Position numbers and translations under genes: made by a program. A DNA stretch of 37,276 nt, from contig JBDLRH010000006.1 in NCBI GenBank assembly GCA_039800165.1, positions 1 to 37,276 of the forward strand, given 5' to 3'. The notes below the pieces were generated by a model. The model was not told the origin of the DNA. It saw only the letters and a list, made by a program, of their open reading frames with translations, and ran no database searches. Each line of letters begins with the position of its first letter. Positions within the stretch are counted from its first letter, which is position 1. Origin of the DNA: JBDLRH01 sp039800165. Its GTDB lineage: Bacteria > Pseudomonadota > Gammaproteobacteria > Burkholderiales > Burkholderiaceae_C. Shown here piece by piece: positions 18,524-26,744 of the stretch.

Positions 18524-20785
18524 TCAGAGTTTGGCAAGTTCGGCCCGAACCTCGTCGACGCTCAGGATTTCGGGCAGCACCACCGGCGGCTGGCCGGCGC
18601 GGTAGATCACGTACACCGGCACGCCGCTGCGGCCCAGCTGCGTGAGCGCTGCGGTGATGGCCGGGTCGCGCCGCGTCCAGTCGGCGCGCAGCAGCACCAC
18701 GCGCTTGGCGGCGAAGTCGGCCAGTACCTTCGGGTCGGCCAGCGTGGTCTTCTTGTTGTACTGGCAGGTCACGCACCAGGCGGCGGTGAAGTCGACGAAC
18801 ACCGGCTGGCCACCGGCGACGATCTGCTCGACGCGGCCGGGCGCCCAGGCTTGCCAGCCTGCAGCGTTGGCGCCCGATGCGCTCGTGGCCGAGTTCGATG
18901 AGGGTGCTGACGCAAGATCGGGGCTCATACGCGTGACCGCAGGTCCCACGCTCAGCAGCAGGCCCAGCAGCGCCAGTGCCGCCAGCGTGCCGGCCACCAC
19001 GCGGCTGCGGCCCTTGAGGGTCAGCGCCCACACCAGCATGCTCAAGGCCACCAGGCAGGCCAGCAGCGCGGCGACGCCGTCGATGCCCGACTGCTGGCCC
19101 AGCACCCACAGCAACCACACCACGGTGCCGAACATCGGAAAGGCCATGAAGCGGCGGAAGTGATCCATCCACGCCCCCGGGCGCGGCAGCGCGCGCGCCA
19201 CCGCCGGCAGCCAGCTCGCGGCCAGGTACGGCAGCGCCATGCCCAGGCCGATGGCCGCGAACACTGCCAGCGCCTGCCAGGCCGGCAGCGTGACCGCGAG
19301 GCCCAGCGATGCACCCATGAAAGGCGCAGTGCAGGGCGAGGCCACCGCCACCGCCAGCACGCCCGACAGGAAGGCGTCCGCCGCCGGGTGCCGCGCCTGC
19401 AGTGACGCGACGCTCGACGGCAGGAAGCTGCCGAACTCGAATACGCCCGCAAGGTTCAGGCCGATCACGGTGAACAGCAGCGCCAGCGCCGCGACCACCG
19501 CCGGTGACTGCAGCTGAAAGCCCCAGCCGATCGCCTCGCCGGCCGCGCGCAGCGCCATCAGCAGCAGGCCCAGCAGCATGAAGGACAGCACCACGCCCGC
19601 GGTGTAGGCCACGCCGCTGGCGCGGTGCGCACGCACATCGCTGCCGTGCCGCGCAAAGCCCATCACCTTGATCGCAAGCACCGGGAACACGCAGGGCATC
19701 AGGTTGAGGATCAGGCCACCGAGCAGCGCACCGGCCAGCGCTGCCCACAGCGACAGCCCGACGGCTGAAGATGCCGCACCACCCAGTGCGGTCTGGTTGG
19801 CCTTGAGTGCCGCGTCGAGCGCCGGCGGCAGCGGTGTGGCCGCAGCGGGCGCCGCAGCCTGTGGCCAGGTGCCCACCACCTTGAGCTCGGTGCGCCACGC
19901 CTCGGCGCCCGAGGCCACCACCCAGGCCATCGTCGGCGGGCTGTTGCTGCGCTGCGCCGACAGCGGCAGGCGCGCATTCCACACCGCGCCGCTCCACGAC
20001 TGCTGGGGCGTGGCCGCGTTCTCGATCACCTCGGGCGTTTCCGGGAACAGGTTCAGCGTCTTGCCGCGCCAGGCCACCGGCAACTGCGCCATCTGCACTT
20101 CGATGGCGCCATCGAGCACCCGCACCTGGCCCTGCATGCGCACCGAGTCGGGCGCCGACGGCGAGCCGGGCAGATTGCGCGGTGTGGCGCGTGCGCTGGC
20201 ATCAAAGGCCGCACCATGCACCGCGGTGCTGCCGCGCACCGGCAGCGTGATGCGGAACTCGCCTTCTTCAGGGATGCATTCCTTGCGGCACACCAGCCAG
20301 GCGGCGCGCAGCGCAATGTCGATGCGCTCGCCCGCGGGCTTGAAGTCGGCGCCGATGGTCACCGGCACCGGCAGCAGCACCGTTCCCTCGTAGCCGTAAT
20401 TGGCGAGCGTGCCGATCGGGATCTTCTTGGGCGTGGGCCAGACGATCTCGCCGGCCTTCAGGCCTGCCGGCAGCGTCCAGTCCAGCGTGGTCGGCAGGCC
20501 CGAGTCGCCGGGGTTCTTCCAGTAGGTGTGCCACTCGGGCTGGTGGGTGATCTGCAGGCCCAGCTGCAGCGGCTGCCCGGGCGCGATGCCCTGCGGCGCA
20601 TGCGCCAGCAGCTCGGCGCGCACCTGCGGCGTGACGACCACCGCGCCGACCTGGCCTGACCCCGCCACATTGCCTGCGCCCGTGCCGATGCCGAACTTGG
20701 CAAGCCCCTGCGCATGCGCCGGGGACAGCGCCAACACCATGAGCCACAGCGTTGTGGAAAGGGTACGAACCAGGGAACGCATCAT
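18524..20785 (-). CDS. dsbD: Protein-disulfide reductase DsbD (ScsB-like)
   Basis: 753-residue inner-membrane electron carrier moving reducing equivalents from cytoplasmic thioredoxin to periplasmic thiol proteins. Three modules are visible: a signal peptide plus periplasmic alpha domain with a CRKEC cysteine pair (about residues 1-330), a CcdA-like eight-helix membrane core with cysteines C365 (NLMPCVFPV) and C485 (ASPCTAP), and a C-terminal thioredoxin domain with C671 and C674 (AAWCVTC). The long N-terminal domain is closer to ScsB-type than to E. coli DsbD. Start ATG at 20785 or the adjacent ATG at 20782; alaX ends 7 bp upstream. Confidence 0.92.
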   Translation of the reverse strand: MMRSLVRTLSTTLWLMVLALSPAHAQGLAKFGIGTGAGNVAGSGQVGAVVVTPQVRAELLAHAPQGIAPGQPLQLGLQITHQPEWHTYWKNPGDSGLPTTLDWTLPAGLKAGEIVWPTPKKIPIGTLANYGYEGTVLLPVPVTIGADFKPAGERIDIALRAAWLVCRKECIPEEGEFRITLPVRGSTAVHGAAFDASARATPRNLPGSPSAPDSVRMQGQVRVLDGAIEVQMAQLPVAWRGKTLNLFPETPEVIENAATPQQSWSGAVWNARLPLSAQRSNSPPTMAWVVASGAEAWRTELKVVGTWPQAAAPAAATPLPPALDAALKANQTALGGAASSAVGLSLWAALAGALLGGLILNLMPCVFPVLAIKVMGFARHGSDVRAHRASGVAYTAGVVLSFMLLGLLLMALRAAGEAIGWGFQLQSPAVVAALALLFTVIGLNLAGVFEFGSFLPSSVASLQARHPAADAFLSGVLAVAVASPCTAPFMGASLGLAVTLPAWQALAVFAAIGLGMALPYLAASWLPAVARALPRPGAWMDHFRRFMAFPMFGTVVWLLWVLGQQSGIDGVAALLACLVALSMLVWALTLKGRSRVVAGTLAALALLGLLLSVGPAVTRMSPDLASAPSSNSATSASGANAAGWQAWAPGRVEQIVAGGQPVFVDFTAAWCVTCQYNKKTTLADPKVLADFAAKRVVLLRADWTRRDPAITAALTQLGRSGVPVYVIYRAGQPPVVLPEILSVDEVRAELAKL

Positions 20786-20792
20786 GGTGGGG

Positions 20793-21536
20793 TCAGGCGG
20801 CAAAGCCCAGTACGATGCGCCGCGTGGTGGCCGACTTCTTTTCAATCTTGGTCACCACCACCGCGCCGATCTCCGACGTGTTGGCCACATGCGTGCCGCC
20901 ACACGGTTGCAGGTCGATGAGGTCGGCATCACCCACGCGAATGGTGCGCACCGTGCCCAGGCCGCGCGGCGGGCTCACGCTCATGCTCTTGACCAGGCCG
21001 GGGTTGGCGTCGAGTTCGGCATCGGTGATCTCGCCCACCGTCACCGCATGCGCCGCGGCCACCAGCCGCGCGATGCCCTCGGTGAGTGCGTCCTTGTCCA
21101 GTGCGTCGGTCATGTGGAAGTCCAGCCGCGCGTAATCCGGCGTGATCGAGCAGCCGTTCACCAGCTGCGGCACCAGATGGCACAGCAGGTGCGTGGTGGT
21201 GTGAAAGCGCATCAGCCGGTGGCGACGATCCCAGTCGATGCGCGCCGTGACCGCTGCGCCCGGCGTCACCGCGGCCAGCAGCGCCTCTTGCCCGGGTACC
21301 GGCACATGCACGATGTCGGCGGTGGGCTGGCCGTGCTCGTCCTTGCCCTTGCGGGTGTCTGCAATCGCGATTTCGCGACCATCGTGCAGGCGCAGCACAC
21401 CGGCATCGCCCGCCTGGCCGCCACCGAGCGGATAGAACACGGTGCGGTCGAGCACGATGCCGGCGTCACCGATGGCGGTGATCGTTGCCGTGCATTCGCG
21501 CAGGTAGGCGTCGCGGCGGAACAGGTCTTGCGTCAT
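20793..21536 (-). CDS. alaX: Alanyl-tRNA editing protein AlaX
   Basis: 247-residue free-standing editing domain that deacylates Ser- or Gly-mischarged tRNA(Ala). The N-terminal part has TVFYPLGGGQAGDAG (AlaRS second-additional-domain-like). The zinc site is HTTTHLL (two His) with CGGTHVANTSEIG (Cys and His), as in AlaRS editing domains. Length fits the AlaX-M class, which carries the extra N-terminal subdomain. ATG at 21536. It sits inside the minus-strand run with dsbD (7 bp) downstream and the hydrolase 65 bp upstream. Confidence 0.93.
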   Translation of the reverse strand: MTQDLFRRDAYLRECTATITAIGDAGIVLDRTVFYPLGGGQAGDAGVLRLHDGREIAIADTRKGKDEHGQPTADIVHVPVPGQEALLAAVTPGAAVTARIDWDRRHRLMRFHTTTHLLCHLVPQLVNGCSITPDYARLDFHMTDALDKDALTEGIARLVAAAHAVTVGEITDAELDANPGLVKSMSVSPPRGLGTVRTIRVGDADLIDLQPCGGTHVANTSEIGAVVVTKIEKKSATTRRIVLGFAA

Positions 21537-21601
21537 GCGCCCATCATAGGCAGGGCGCAGATGCAGTGTGCAAGCGGGGTTGCAGCCTGGCGGGCAGCGC
21601 T

Positions 21602-22531
21602 TCAGGCCCTGCCCAGCCAGTCCATCACCTGCTGCGTCACCGCCTTCGGCGCCTCGCGGTGCAGGAAGTGGCCGGCCTTCGGCACCTCCGCGTAGCGGTA
21701 CTCACCGGCAAAGTGCGGGGCCTGCTCGCGCATCAGCTCGGCGCGCAGGTCATCAGCGCCGCACAGCGCGAGCGTCGGCACGGTGATGGTGCGCGCCATG
21801 CGCTCGCGCAGCGCACCCAGCGCCGGATCGGCCTTGGCCGGGTCCAGCATCGCGCGGTAGTAGCCGAGCGTGGCGCCCAGCACGCCGGGCTGCGCCAGCG
21901 TGTCCTTGATGTGGCGGATGTACGCCGCATCCTCGAAGCCTTCGGTCGTCCAGTAGCGCCACAGGTAGTCGATGAAGGCGAAATCGTCCTTGGCGAGCGC
22001 TTGCTCGGGCAGGTCGGGCAGCTGGAAGAACCACCAGTGAAAGGACCGCTGCACATGCCTGGGGTTCAGCATGCTGGCGGCCACCACCTGCGGATGCGGC
22101 ACCGCCATCACCACTGCGCGGCGCACCAGTTCAGGGTGCGCAGCCAGCAGCGCATACGAAATGATCGCGCCCCAGTCTTGCGCCACCAGGTCCACCGGCG
22201 CATCGCTGCCCTGTTCGTGCTGCAGCGCGCGGATGAGCTCGGCGATGTCCTGCACCAGCGTCGCCTTGTCGAAGTACACGCCCGGCGCGCCGGCCTGCGG
22301 CACGCTGCTGGGCGGGTAGCCGCGCAAAAAGGGCGCCACCACCTGCCAGCCGGCGTCGGCCAGCGCGGGCATCTGGTGACTCCAGGTGTGGGCGGTGTCG
22401 GGAAAGCCGTGCAGCAGCAGCGCGGTGCGGCCGCGGCCGGGGGCAGCCGGCCCGGCGTTGCGGGCGGCGGGCTGGCGCAGGCAAGCGAAGTCGATGCCGT
22501 TGGCGCGAATCGTGTGTGCGGTAGTACTCAT
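21602..22531 (-). CDS. Alpha/beta hydrolase, epoxide hydrolase/haloalkane dehalogenase type
   Basis: 309-residue alpha/beta hydrolase. The oxyanion loop is LLLHGFPDT, the nucleophile elbow is VAQDWGAIISY with Asp119 as nucleophile, and the catalytic His is in KAGHFLHRE. An Asp nucleophile followed by Trp is typical of epoxide hydrolases and haloalkane dehalogenases rather than Ser esterases. A cap region (about 150-240) with AYIRHIKD and YYRAML could supply the ring-opening tyrosines. The substrate is unknown. ATG at 22531; the regulator gene ends 13 bp upstream. Confidence 0.88.
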   Translation of the reverse strand: MSTTAHTIRANGIDFACLRQPAARNAGPAAPGRGRTALLLHGFPDTAHTWSHQMPALADAGWQVVAPFLRGYPPSSVPQAGAPGVYFDKATLVQDIAELIRALQHEQGSDAPVDLVAQDWGAIISYALLAAHPELVRRAVVMAVPHPQVVAASMLNPRHVQRSFHWWFFQLPDLPEQALAKDDFAFIDYLWRYWTTEGFEDAAYIRHIKDTLAQPGVLGATLGYYRAMLDPAKADPALGALRERMARTITVPTLALCGADDLRAELMREQAPHFAGEYRYAEVPKAGHFLHREAPKAVTQQVMDWLGRA

Positions 22532-22544
22532 CCGCCCGAGTGTC

Positions 22545-23009
22545 TCAGCGCGGCAGCGGCAGCGCTGTCTTGTAGCGGACCTGTTTGAGCGCAAAGCTCG
22601 ATCGGATCTTCTCGATGCCCGGAATCGGTGTGAGCTGCTCGAGGATGAACTTTTCCAGCGCCGCGATGTCGGCCACCGCCACGCGGATCAGGTAGTCGCT
22701 GTCGCCGGTCATCAGGTAGCACTCCATCACCTCGTCGTGCTCCGCAATGCGCTGCTCGAAAGTGGCCAGTGCCTCCTTGGACTGCGCCTTCAGGCTGATC
22801 GAGATGAACACGCTCAGGCCCAGGCCGAGCGCCTTGGGGTCAGCCAGCGCCACATACTGGCGGATCACGCCGGCCGCTTCCAGCGCCTTCACCCGCGTCA
22901 GGCAGGGCGAAGGGCTCAGGTGAACGCGCCGCGCCAACTCCACATTGGTCAGCGAGCCGTCGTTTTGCAGCTCGGTCAGGATTCTGAAGTCGATCGTGTC
23001 GAGTTGCAT
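22545..23009 (-). CDS. Lrp/AsnC-family transcriptional regulator (MdeR-like)
   Basis: 154-residue Lrp/AsnC regulator: an N-terminal winged helix-turn-helix (LARRVHLSPSPCLTRVKALE, residues about 23-42) and a C-terminal RAM ligand-binding domain (ECYLMTGDSDYLIRV). It starts at ATG 23009 and is divergent from the E1 dehydrogenase gene, the arrangement of mdeR and mdeB in Pseudomonas putida. The likely ligand is an amino or 2-oxo acid. A palindrome (23017-23034) 8 bp upstream of the start is a candidate autoregulatory site. Four further genes follow on the same strand at short spacing, so the regulator may head a five-gene unit. Confidence 0.9.
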   Translation of the reverse strand: MQLDTIDFRILTELQNDGSLTNVELARRVHLSPSPCLTRVKALEAAGVIRQYVALADPKALGLGLSVFISISLKAQSKEALATFEQRIAEHDEVMECYLMTGDSDYLIRVAVADIAALEKFILEQLTPIPGIEKIRSSFALKQVRYKTALPLPR

Positions 23010-23016
23010 GAAATGC

Positions 23017-23034
23017 CTTAAATATCTATTTAAG
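23017..23034. promoter_or_regulatory. 18-bp palindrome, candidate Lrp-type operator
   Basis: CTTAAATA-TC-TATTTAAG is a perfect inverted repeat in an otherwise GC-rich window, 8 bp upstream of the regulator start codon. Lrp-family proteins bind A/T-rich dyads. A second, smaller dyad, CGAAA-TCCTG-TTTCG, is at 23075-23089 in the same divergent promoter region. No experimental link is claimed. Confidence 0.6.
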
Positions 23035-23173
23035 CGGTATTTTATGCTGTCGATCATCCTGTTCTGGCGATAAACGAAATCCTGTTTCGCGCCCGGCTGC
23101 CTACAGTTGACGGCATGCGCGCGTGCACCCGCTGCGCGCCCCGGCACCTGTGCCGCCCCGCCCGGAGCCCCCG

Positions 23174-25843
23174 ATGACCGACCTGAGCTACACCCGATTC
23201 CTCGCCAGCGCGGATGGCGCGGGCGTCGGCGCCCCCGCCGATGCCGACCCCGCCGAAACCGCCGAATGGCGTGACGCTTTCCTCGCAGTCGTGGCCGCGC
23301 ACGGCCCGGCGCGTGCGCGCTTCCTGCTCGACGAAATGGCGCGGCTGGCCCACACGCCTGCGATCGGCTGGCAGCCCGAGCTCGTCACGCCCTACATCAA
23401 CACTATTGCGGTGGACCGCCAGCCCGCCTTCCCGGGTGATCTCGCGATCGAAGAAAAGCTCGCGTCGCTGATGCGCTGGAATGCGCTCGCGATGGTGGCC
23501 AAGGCGAACGCGGCCTACGGCGAACTCGGCGGCCACATCGCCAGCTACGCCAGCGCGGCGGATCTGTTTGAGGTGGGGTTCAACCATTTCTTCCGGGCGC
23601 GGAATGATGCGAATCGTGGGGATCTGGTGTTCTTCCAGCCGCACAGCGCCCCCGGTGTCTATGCGCGCGCTTTCCTGGAAGGGCGTTTGACGGAAAACGA
23701 TCTCGCGCACTACCGGCAGGAGATCACCGCGCCCGCACAGGGTGCGCAAGGTCTTTCCAGCTATCCGCACCCGTGGCTGATGCCCGACTTCTGGCAGTTC
23801 CCCACCGGCTCGATGGGGATCGGCCCGATCAGCTCGATCTACCACGCGCGCTTCATGCGCTACCTCACCCACCGCGGCCTGCTCGATTGCGAGGGCCGCA
23901 ATGAACCCCGAGGACGCGCCGCGGCGCGCCGTGTGTGGGGCGTGTTCGGTGACGGCGAGATGGACGAGCCCGAATCGATGAGCGCGCTGACGCTGGCCAG
24001 CCGCGAGAAGCTCGACAACCTGGTCTGGGTGGTCAACTGCAACCTGCAGCGCCTGGATGGCCCGGTGCGCGGCAACGGCCGCATCGTCGACGAGCTTGAA
24101 AAGCTGTTCCGCGGCGCGGGCTGGAACGTGATCAAGCTGCTGTGGGGCAGCGACTGGGACGGCCTGTTTGCGCGTGACCTCACCGGCGCGCTGGTGCGGG
24201 CCTTCGACCACACGGTGGACGGCCAGATGCAGACCTTCGCGGCCAAGGACGGCCGCTTCAACCGCGACCACTTCTTCAACCAGAACGAAGAGCTGTCGCG
24301 CCTGGCGCAGGGCATGACCGACGAGCAGATCGATCGCTTGAAGCGCGGCGGCCACGACCTCGTCAAGATCCACGCTGCCTACGCCGCTGCGGTGGCACAT
24401 CGCGGCCAGCCCACCGTGATCCTCGCCCACACCAAGAAGGGCTACGGCATGGGCCAGGCCGGGCAGGGCAAGATGACCACCCACAGCCAGAAGAAGCTGG
24501 ATGAGGCGGCGCTGATCGAGTTCCGCAACCGCTTCAACCTGCCGATCTCGGACGAACAGGCGAAGAACCTCGACTTCTTCAAGCCCGCCGACGACAGCGC
24601 CGAGATGCGCTACCTGCACGAACGCCGCAGCGCACTCGGTGGCTACCTGCCCAAGCGCTTCAGCGACTGCGATGTGGTGCCGGTGCCCGACGTGAGCTCG
24701 TACGCCGGCTTTGCCACCGCGGCCGAGGGCAAGGACATGTCGACCACCATGGCCTTCGTGCGCATGCTCGGTAACCTGCTGAAGGACAAGGCGCTTGGGC
24801 CACGAATCGTGCCCATCGTGGCGGACGAGGCGCGCACCTTCGGCATGGCCAACCTGTTCAAGCAGGTCGGCATCTACAGCAGCGTGGGGCAGCGCTACGA
24901 GCCCGAGGACATCGGCTCGGTGCTGTCGTACCGCGAGGCGCTCGATGGCCAGATCCTTGAAGAAGGCATCAGCGAGGCCGGCGCCATCGCCAGCTGGACG
25001 GCAGCAGCCACCAGCTACAGCGTGCACGGCATCGCGATGCTGCCGTTCTACATCTACTACTCGATGTTCGGCTTTCAGCGCGTGGGCGATGCGATCTGGG
25101 CCGCGGCCGACCAGCGCGCGCGGGGCTTCCTGCTGGGCGCCACCTCGGGCCGCACCACGCTGGGCGGCGAGGGGCTGCAGCACCAGGACGGATCGAGCCA
25201 CCTGGTGGCAGCCACCATCCCCAACTGCAAGGCCTACGACCCGGCCTTTGCCGGCGAGATGGCGGTCATCGTCGACCGCGGCATGCGCGAGATGCTGGTC
25301 GAGCAGCGCGACGTTTTCTACTACGTCACGCTGATGAACGAGAGCTATGCCCAGCCCAGCCTGCCGGCGGGTGTGGAAGAGGATGTCGTGCGCGGCTGCT
25401 ACCGCTTTGCGCAATACGGCGATGCCGCTGCAGGCAAGCGCGTCACGCTGCTGGGCTCGGGCGCCATCCTCGGCGAGGTGATCCGCGCGGCCGAGGCATT
25501 GGCCGCCGAGGGCATCGCCAGTGATGTCTACAGCGTCACCAGCTGGAGCGAGCTCGCGCGCGACGGCGTGGCCTGCGAGCAGCGCATGCTGGCCGGCGAG
25601 GCCGCGCCGGGCATCCCGTTTGTGGCCCAGCAACTGGCGGCCAGCAGCGGGCCCGTCATCGCGGCCACCGACTACGTGCGCGCGGTGCCCGAGCAGGTAC
25701 GCGCCTTCCTGCCCGAAGGCCGGCGCTTCATCACCCTGGGCACCGACGGCTTCGGTCGGAGTGACACCCGCGCGGCGCTGCGCCAGTTCTTCAAGGTGGA
25801 TGCGGCAGCCATCGCCAATGCGGCGCGCCGCTCACTGGGCTGA
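23174..25843 (+). CDS. mdeB: Homodimeric 2-oxo-acid dehydrogenase E1 (MdeB/AceE type)
   Basis: 889 residues, the size of AceE (887). The thiamine diphosphate motif GDGEMDEPES is at about residues 259-268; GGHIASYASAADLFEVGFNHFF, GKMTTHSQKKLDE, EGISEAGAIASW, TTLGGEGLQHQDGSSH (split as GGEGLQHQDGSSH) and TDGFGRSDTRAALR are E1 family blocks. It decarboxylates a 2-oxo acid and passes the acyl group to an E2 lipoyl protein. No E2 or E3 gene follows; the next gene is a creatininase. With the divergent Lrp-type regulator this resembles MdeB (2-oxobutyrate) of P. putida more than the aceE-aceF-lpd pyruvate operon. ATG at 23174 with GGAG 7 bp upstream. Confidence 0.88.
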   Translation: MTDLSYTRFLASADGAGVGAPADADPAETAEWRDAFLAVVAAHGPARARFLLDEMARLAHTPAIGWQPELVTPYINTIAVDRQPAFPGDLAIEEKLASLMRWNALAMVAKANAAYGELGGHIASYASAADLFEVGFNHFFRARNDANRGDLVFFQPHSAPGVYARAFLEGRLTENDLAHYRQEITAPAQGAQGLSSYPHPWLMPDFWQFPTGSMGIGPISSIYHARFMRYLTHRGLLDCEGRNEPRGRAAARRVWGVFGDGEMDEPESMSALTLASREKLDNLVWVVNCNLQRLDGPVRGNGRIVDELEKLFRGAGWNVIKLLWGSDWDGLFARDLTGALVRAFDHTVDGQMQTFAAKDGRFNRDHFFNQNEELSRLAQGMTDEQIDRLKRGGHDLVKIHAAYAAAVAHRGQPTVILAHTKKGYGMGQAGQGKMTTHSQKKLDEAALIEFRNRFNLPISDEQAKNLDFFKPADDSAEMRYLHERRSALGGYLPKRFSDCDVVPVPDVSSYAGFATAAEGKDMSTTMAFVRMLGNLLKDKALGPRIVPIVADEARTFGMANLFKQVGIYSSVGQRYEPEDIGSVLSYREALDGQILEEGISEAGAIASWTAAATSYSVHGIAMLPFYIYYSMFGFQRVGDAIWAAADQRARGFLLGATSGRTTLGGEGLQHQDGSSHLVAATIPNCKAYDPAFAGEMAVIVDRGMREMLVEQRDVFYYVTLMNESYAQPSLPAGVEEDVVRGCYRFAQYGDAAAGKRVTLLGSGAILGEVIRAAEALAAEGIASDVYSVTSWSELARDGVACEQRMLAGEAAPGIPFVAQQLAASSGPVIAATDYVRAVPEQVRAFLPEGRRFITLGTDGFGRSDTRAALRQFFKVDAAAIANAARRSLG

Positions 25844-25901
25844 GGCAGCGCGGCCGCACTGCAGCGGCGCGCCGGCACGCTGCCCTTAAGATGCATGCAG
25901 C

Positions 25902-26744
25902 ATGACCGACCCTGCACCGCCCATGCCGTCGTCGCCCCCCTCGCTGCCCGCCTCGCGCTTCTGGGCCGACTGGACGTCGCCTGACTTCGCCTCGCTCGAC
26001 CCGGCGCACGCGGTCGCGGTGCTGCCGGTGGCCGCCACCGAGCAGCACGGCCCGCACCTGCCGCTGCGGGTGGACCAGGCGCTGGCCGATGGCATCGTGC
26101 AGGCGTGCCTGCCGCAACTGCCACGCGAACTGCAGGCGCTCTTTCTGCCGACGCAGGCGGTCGGCTACAGCCCCGAGCATGTCGCCTTTCCGGGCACGCT
26201 CACCCTGAGTTTCGAGACGGTCACCCGCAGCTGGATCGAGCTGGGTGACTGCGTCGCGCGCGCCGGCCTGCGCAAGCTTCTGATCTTCAATTCGCATGGG
26301 GGCCAGACCAGCCTGCTCGATGTGGTGGCGCGCGAGCTGCGCACCCGCTGCGGCCTGATCGTCTATGGCGCGAGCTGGTTCAACTTGCCGCTGGGTGACG
26401 CGATGGCCGCCTTCAGCGCGCACGAACAGCGCTTTGGTGTGCATGCCGGCGAGGTCGAGACCTCGATGATGCTGGCGCTGCATCCGGCACTCGTGCACAT
26501 GGACCGTGCACAGCGTTTCGCTTCATCGTCCGAGCCGCGTGCACAACGCCACGCAGTGTTGGGCGACGGGCGCAGCGCCAAGCTCGGCTGGGCCATGCAG
26601 GACATCAACGCCCACGGTGCGGCCGGTGATGCTGCTTCGGCTACCGCCGCCAAAGGGCAGGCGCTGGTCGATGCCGCGGGTGCGGCGCTCGCGCGGCTGC
26701 TCCAGGAGCTCAGCGCGCTTCCGCTGGATACCCTGCGGCGCTGA
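25902..26744 (+). CDS. Creatininase-family amidohydrolase
   Basis: 280-residue creatininase/MftE-like metalloprotein. Probable metal ligands are E47 and H49 (TEQHGPHLPL), D58 (RVDQALADG), the H of FNSHGG, and E in HAGEVETSMML, matching the family pattern. Members include creatinine amidohydrolase and the mycofactocin peptidase MftE; many are of unknown substrate. No mycofactocin or creatine gene is nearby. ATG at 25902. The stop overlaps the convergent HD-GYP gene by 35 bp. Confidence 0.87.
   Translation: MTDPAPPMPSSPPSLPASRFWADWTSPDFASLDPAHAVAVLPVAATEQHGPHLPLRVDQALADGIVQACLPQLPRELQALFLPTQAVGYSPEHVAFPGTLTLSFETVTRSWIELGDCVARAGLRKLLIFNSHGGQTSLLDVVARELRTRCGLIVYGASWFNLPLGDAMAAFSAHEQRFGVHAGEVETSMMLALHPALVHMDRAQRFASSSEPRAQRHAVLGDGRSAKLGWAMQDINAHGAAGDAASATAAKGQALVDAAGAALARLLQELSALPLDTLRR

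Noticed and set aside
23054..25633. Very long minus-strand open frame opposite the E1 dehydrogenase gene
   Set aside because: It is antisense to strongly conserved E1 sequence, is rich in His/Arg/Ala/Gly low complexity, and is a normal by-product of high GC.
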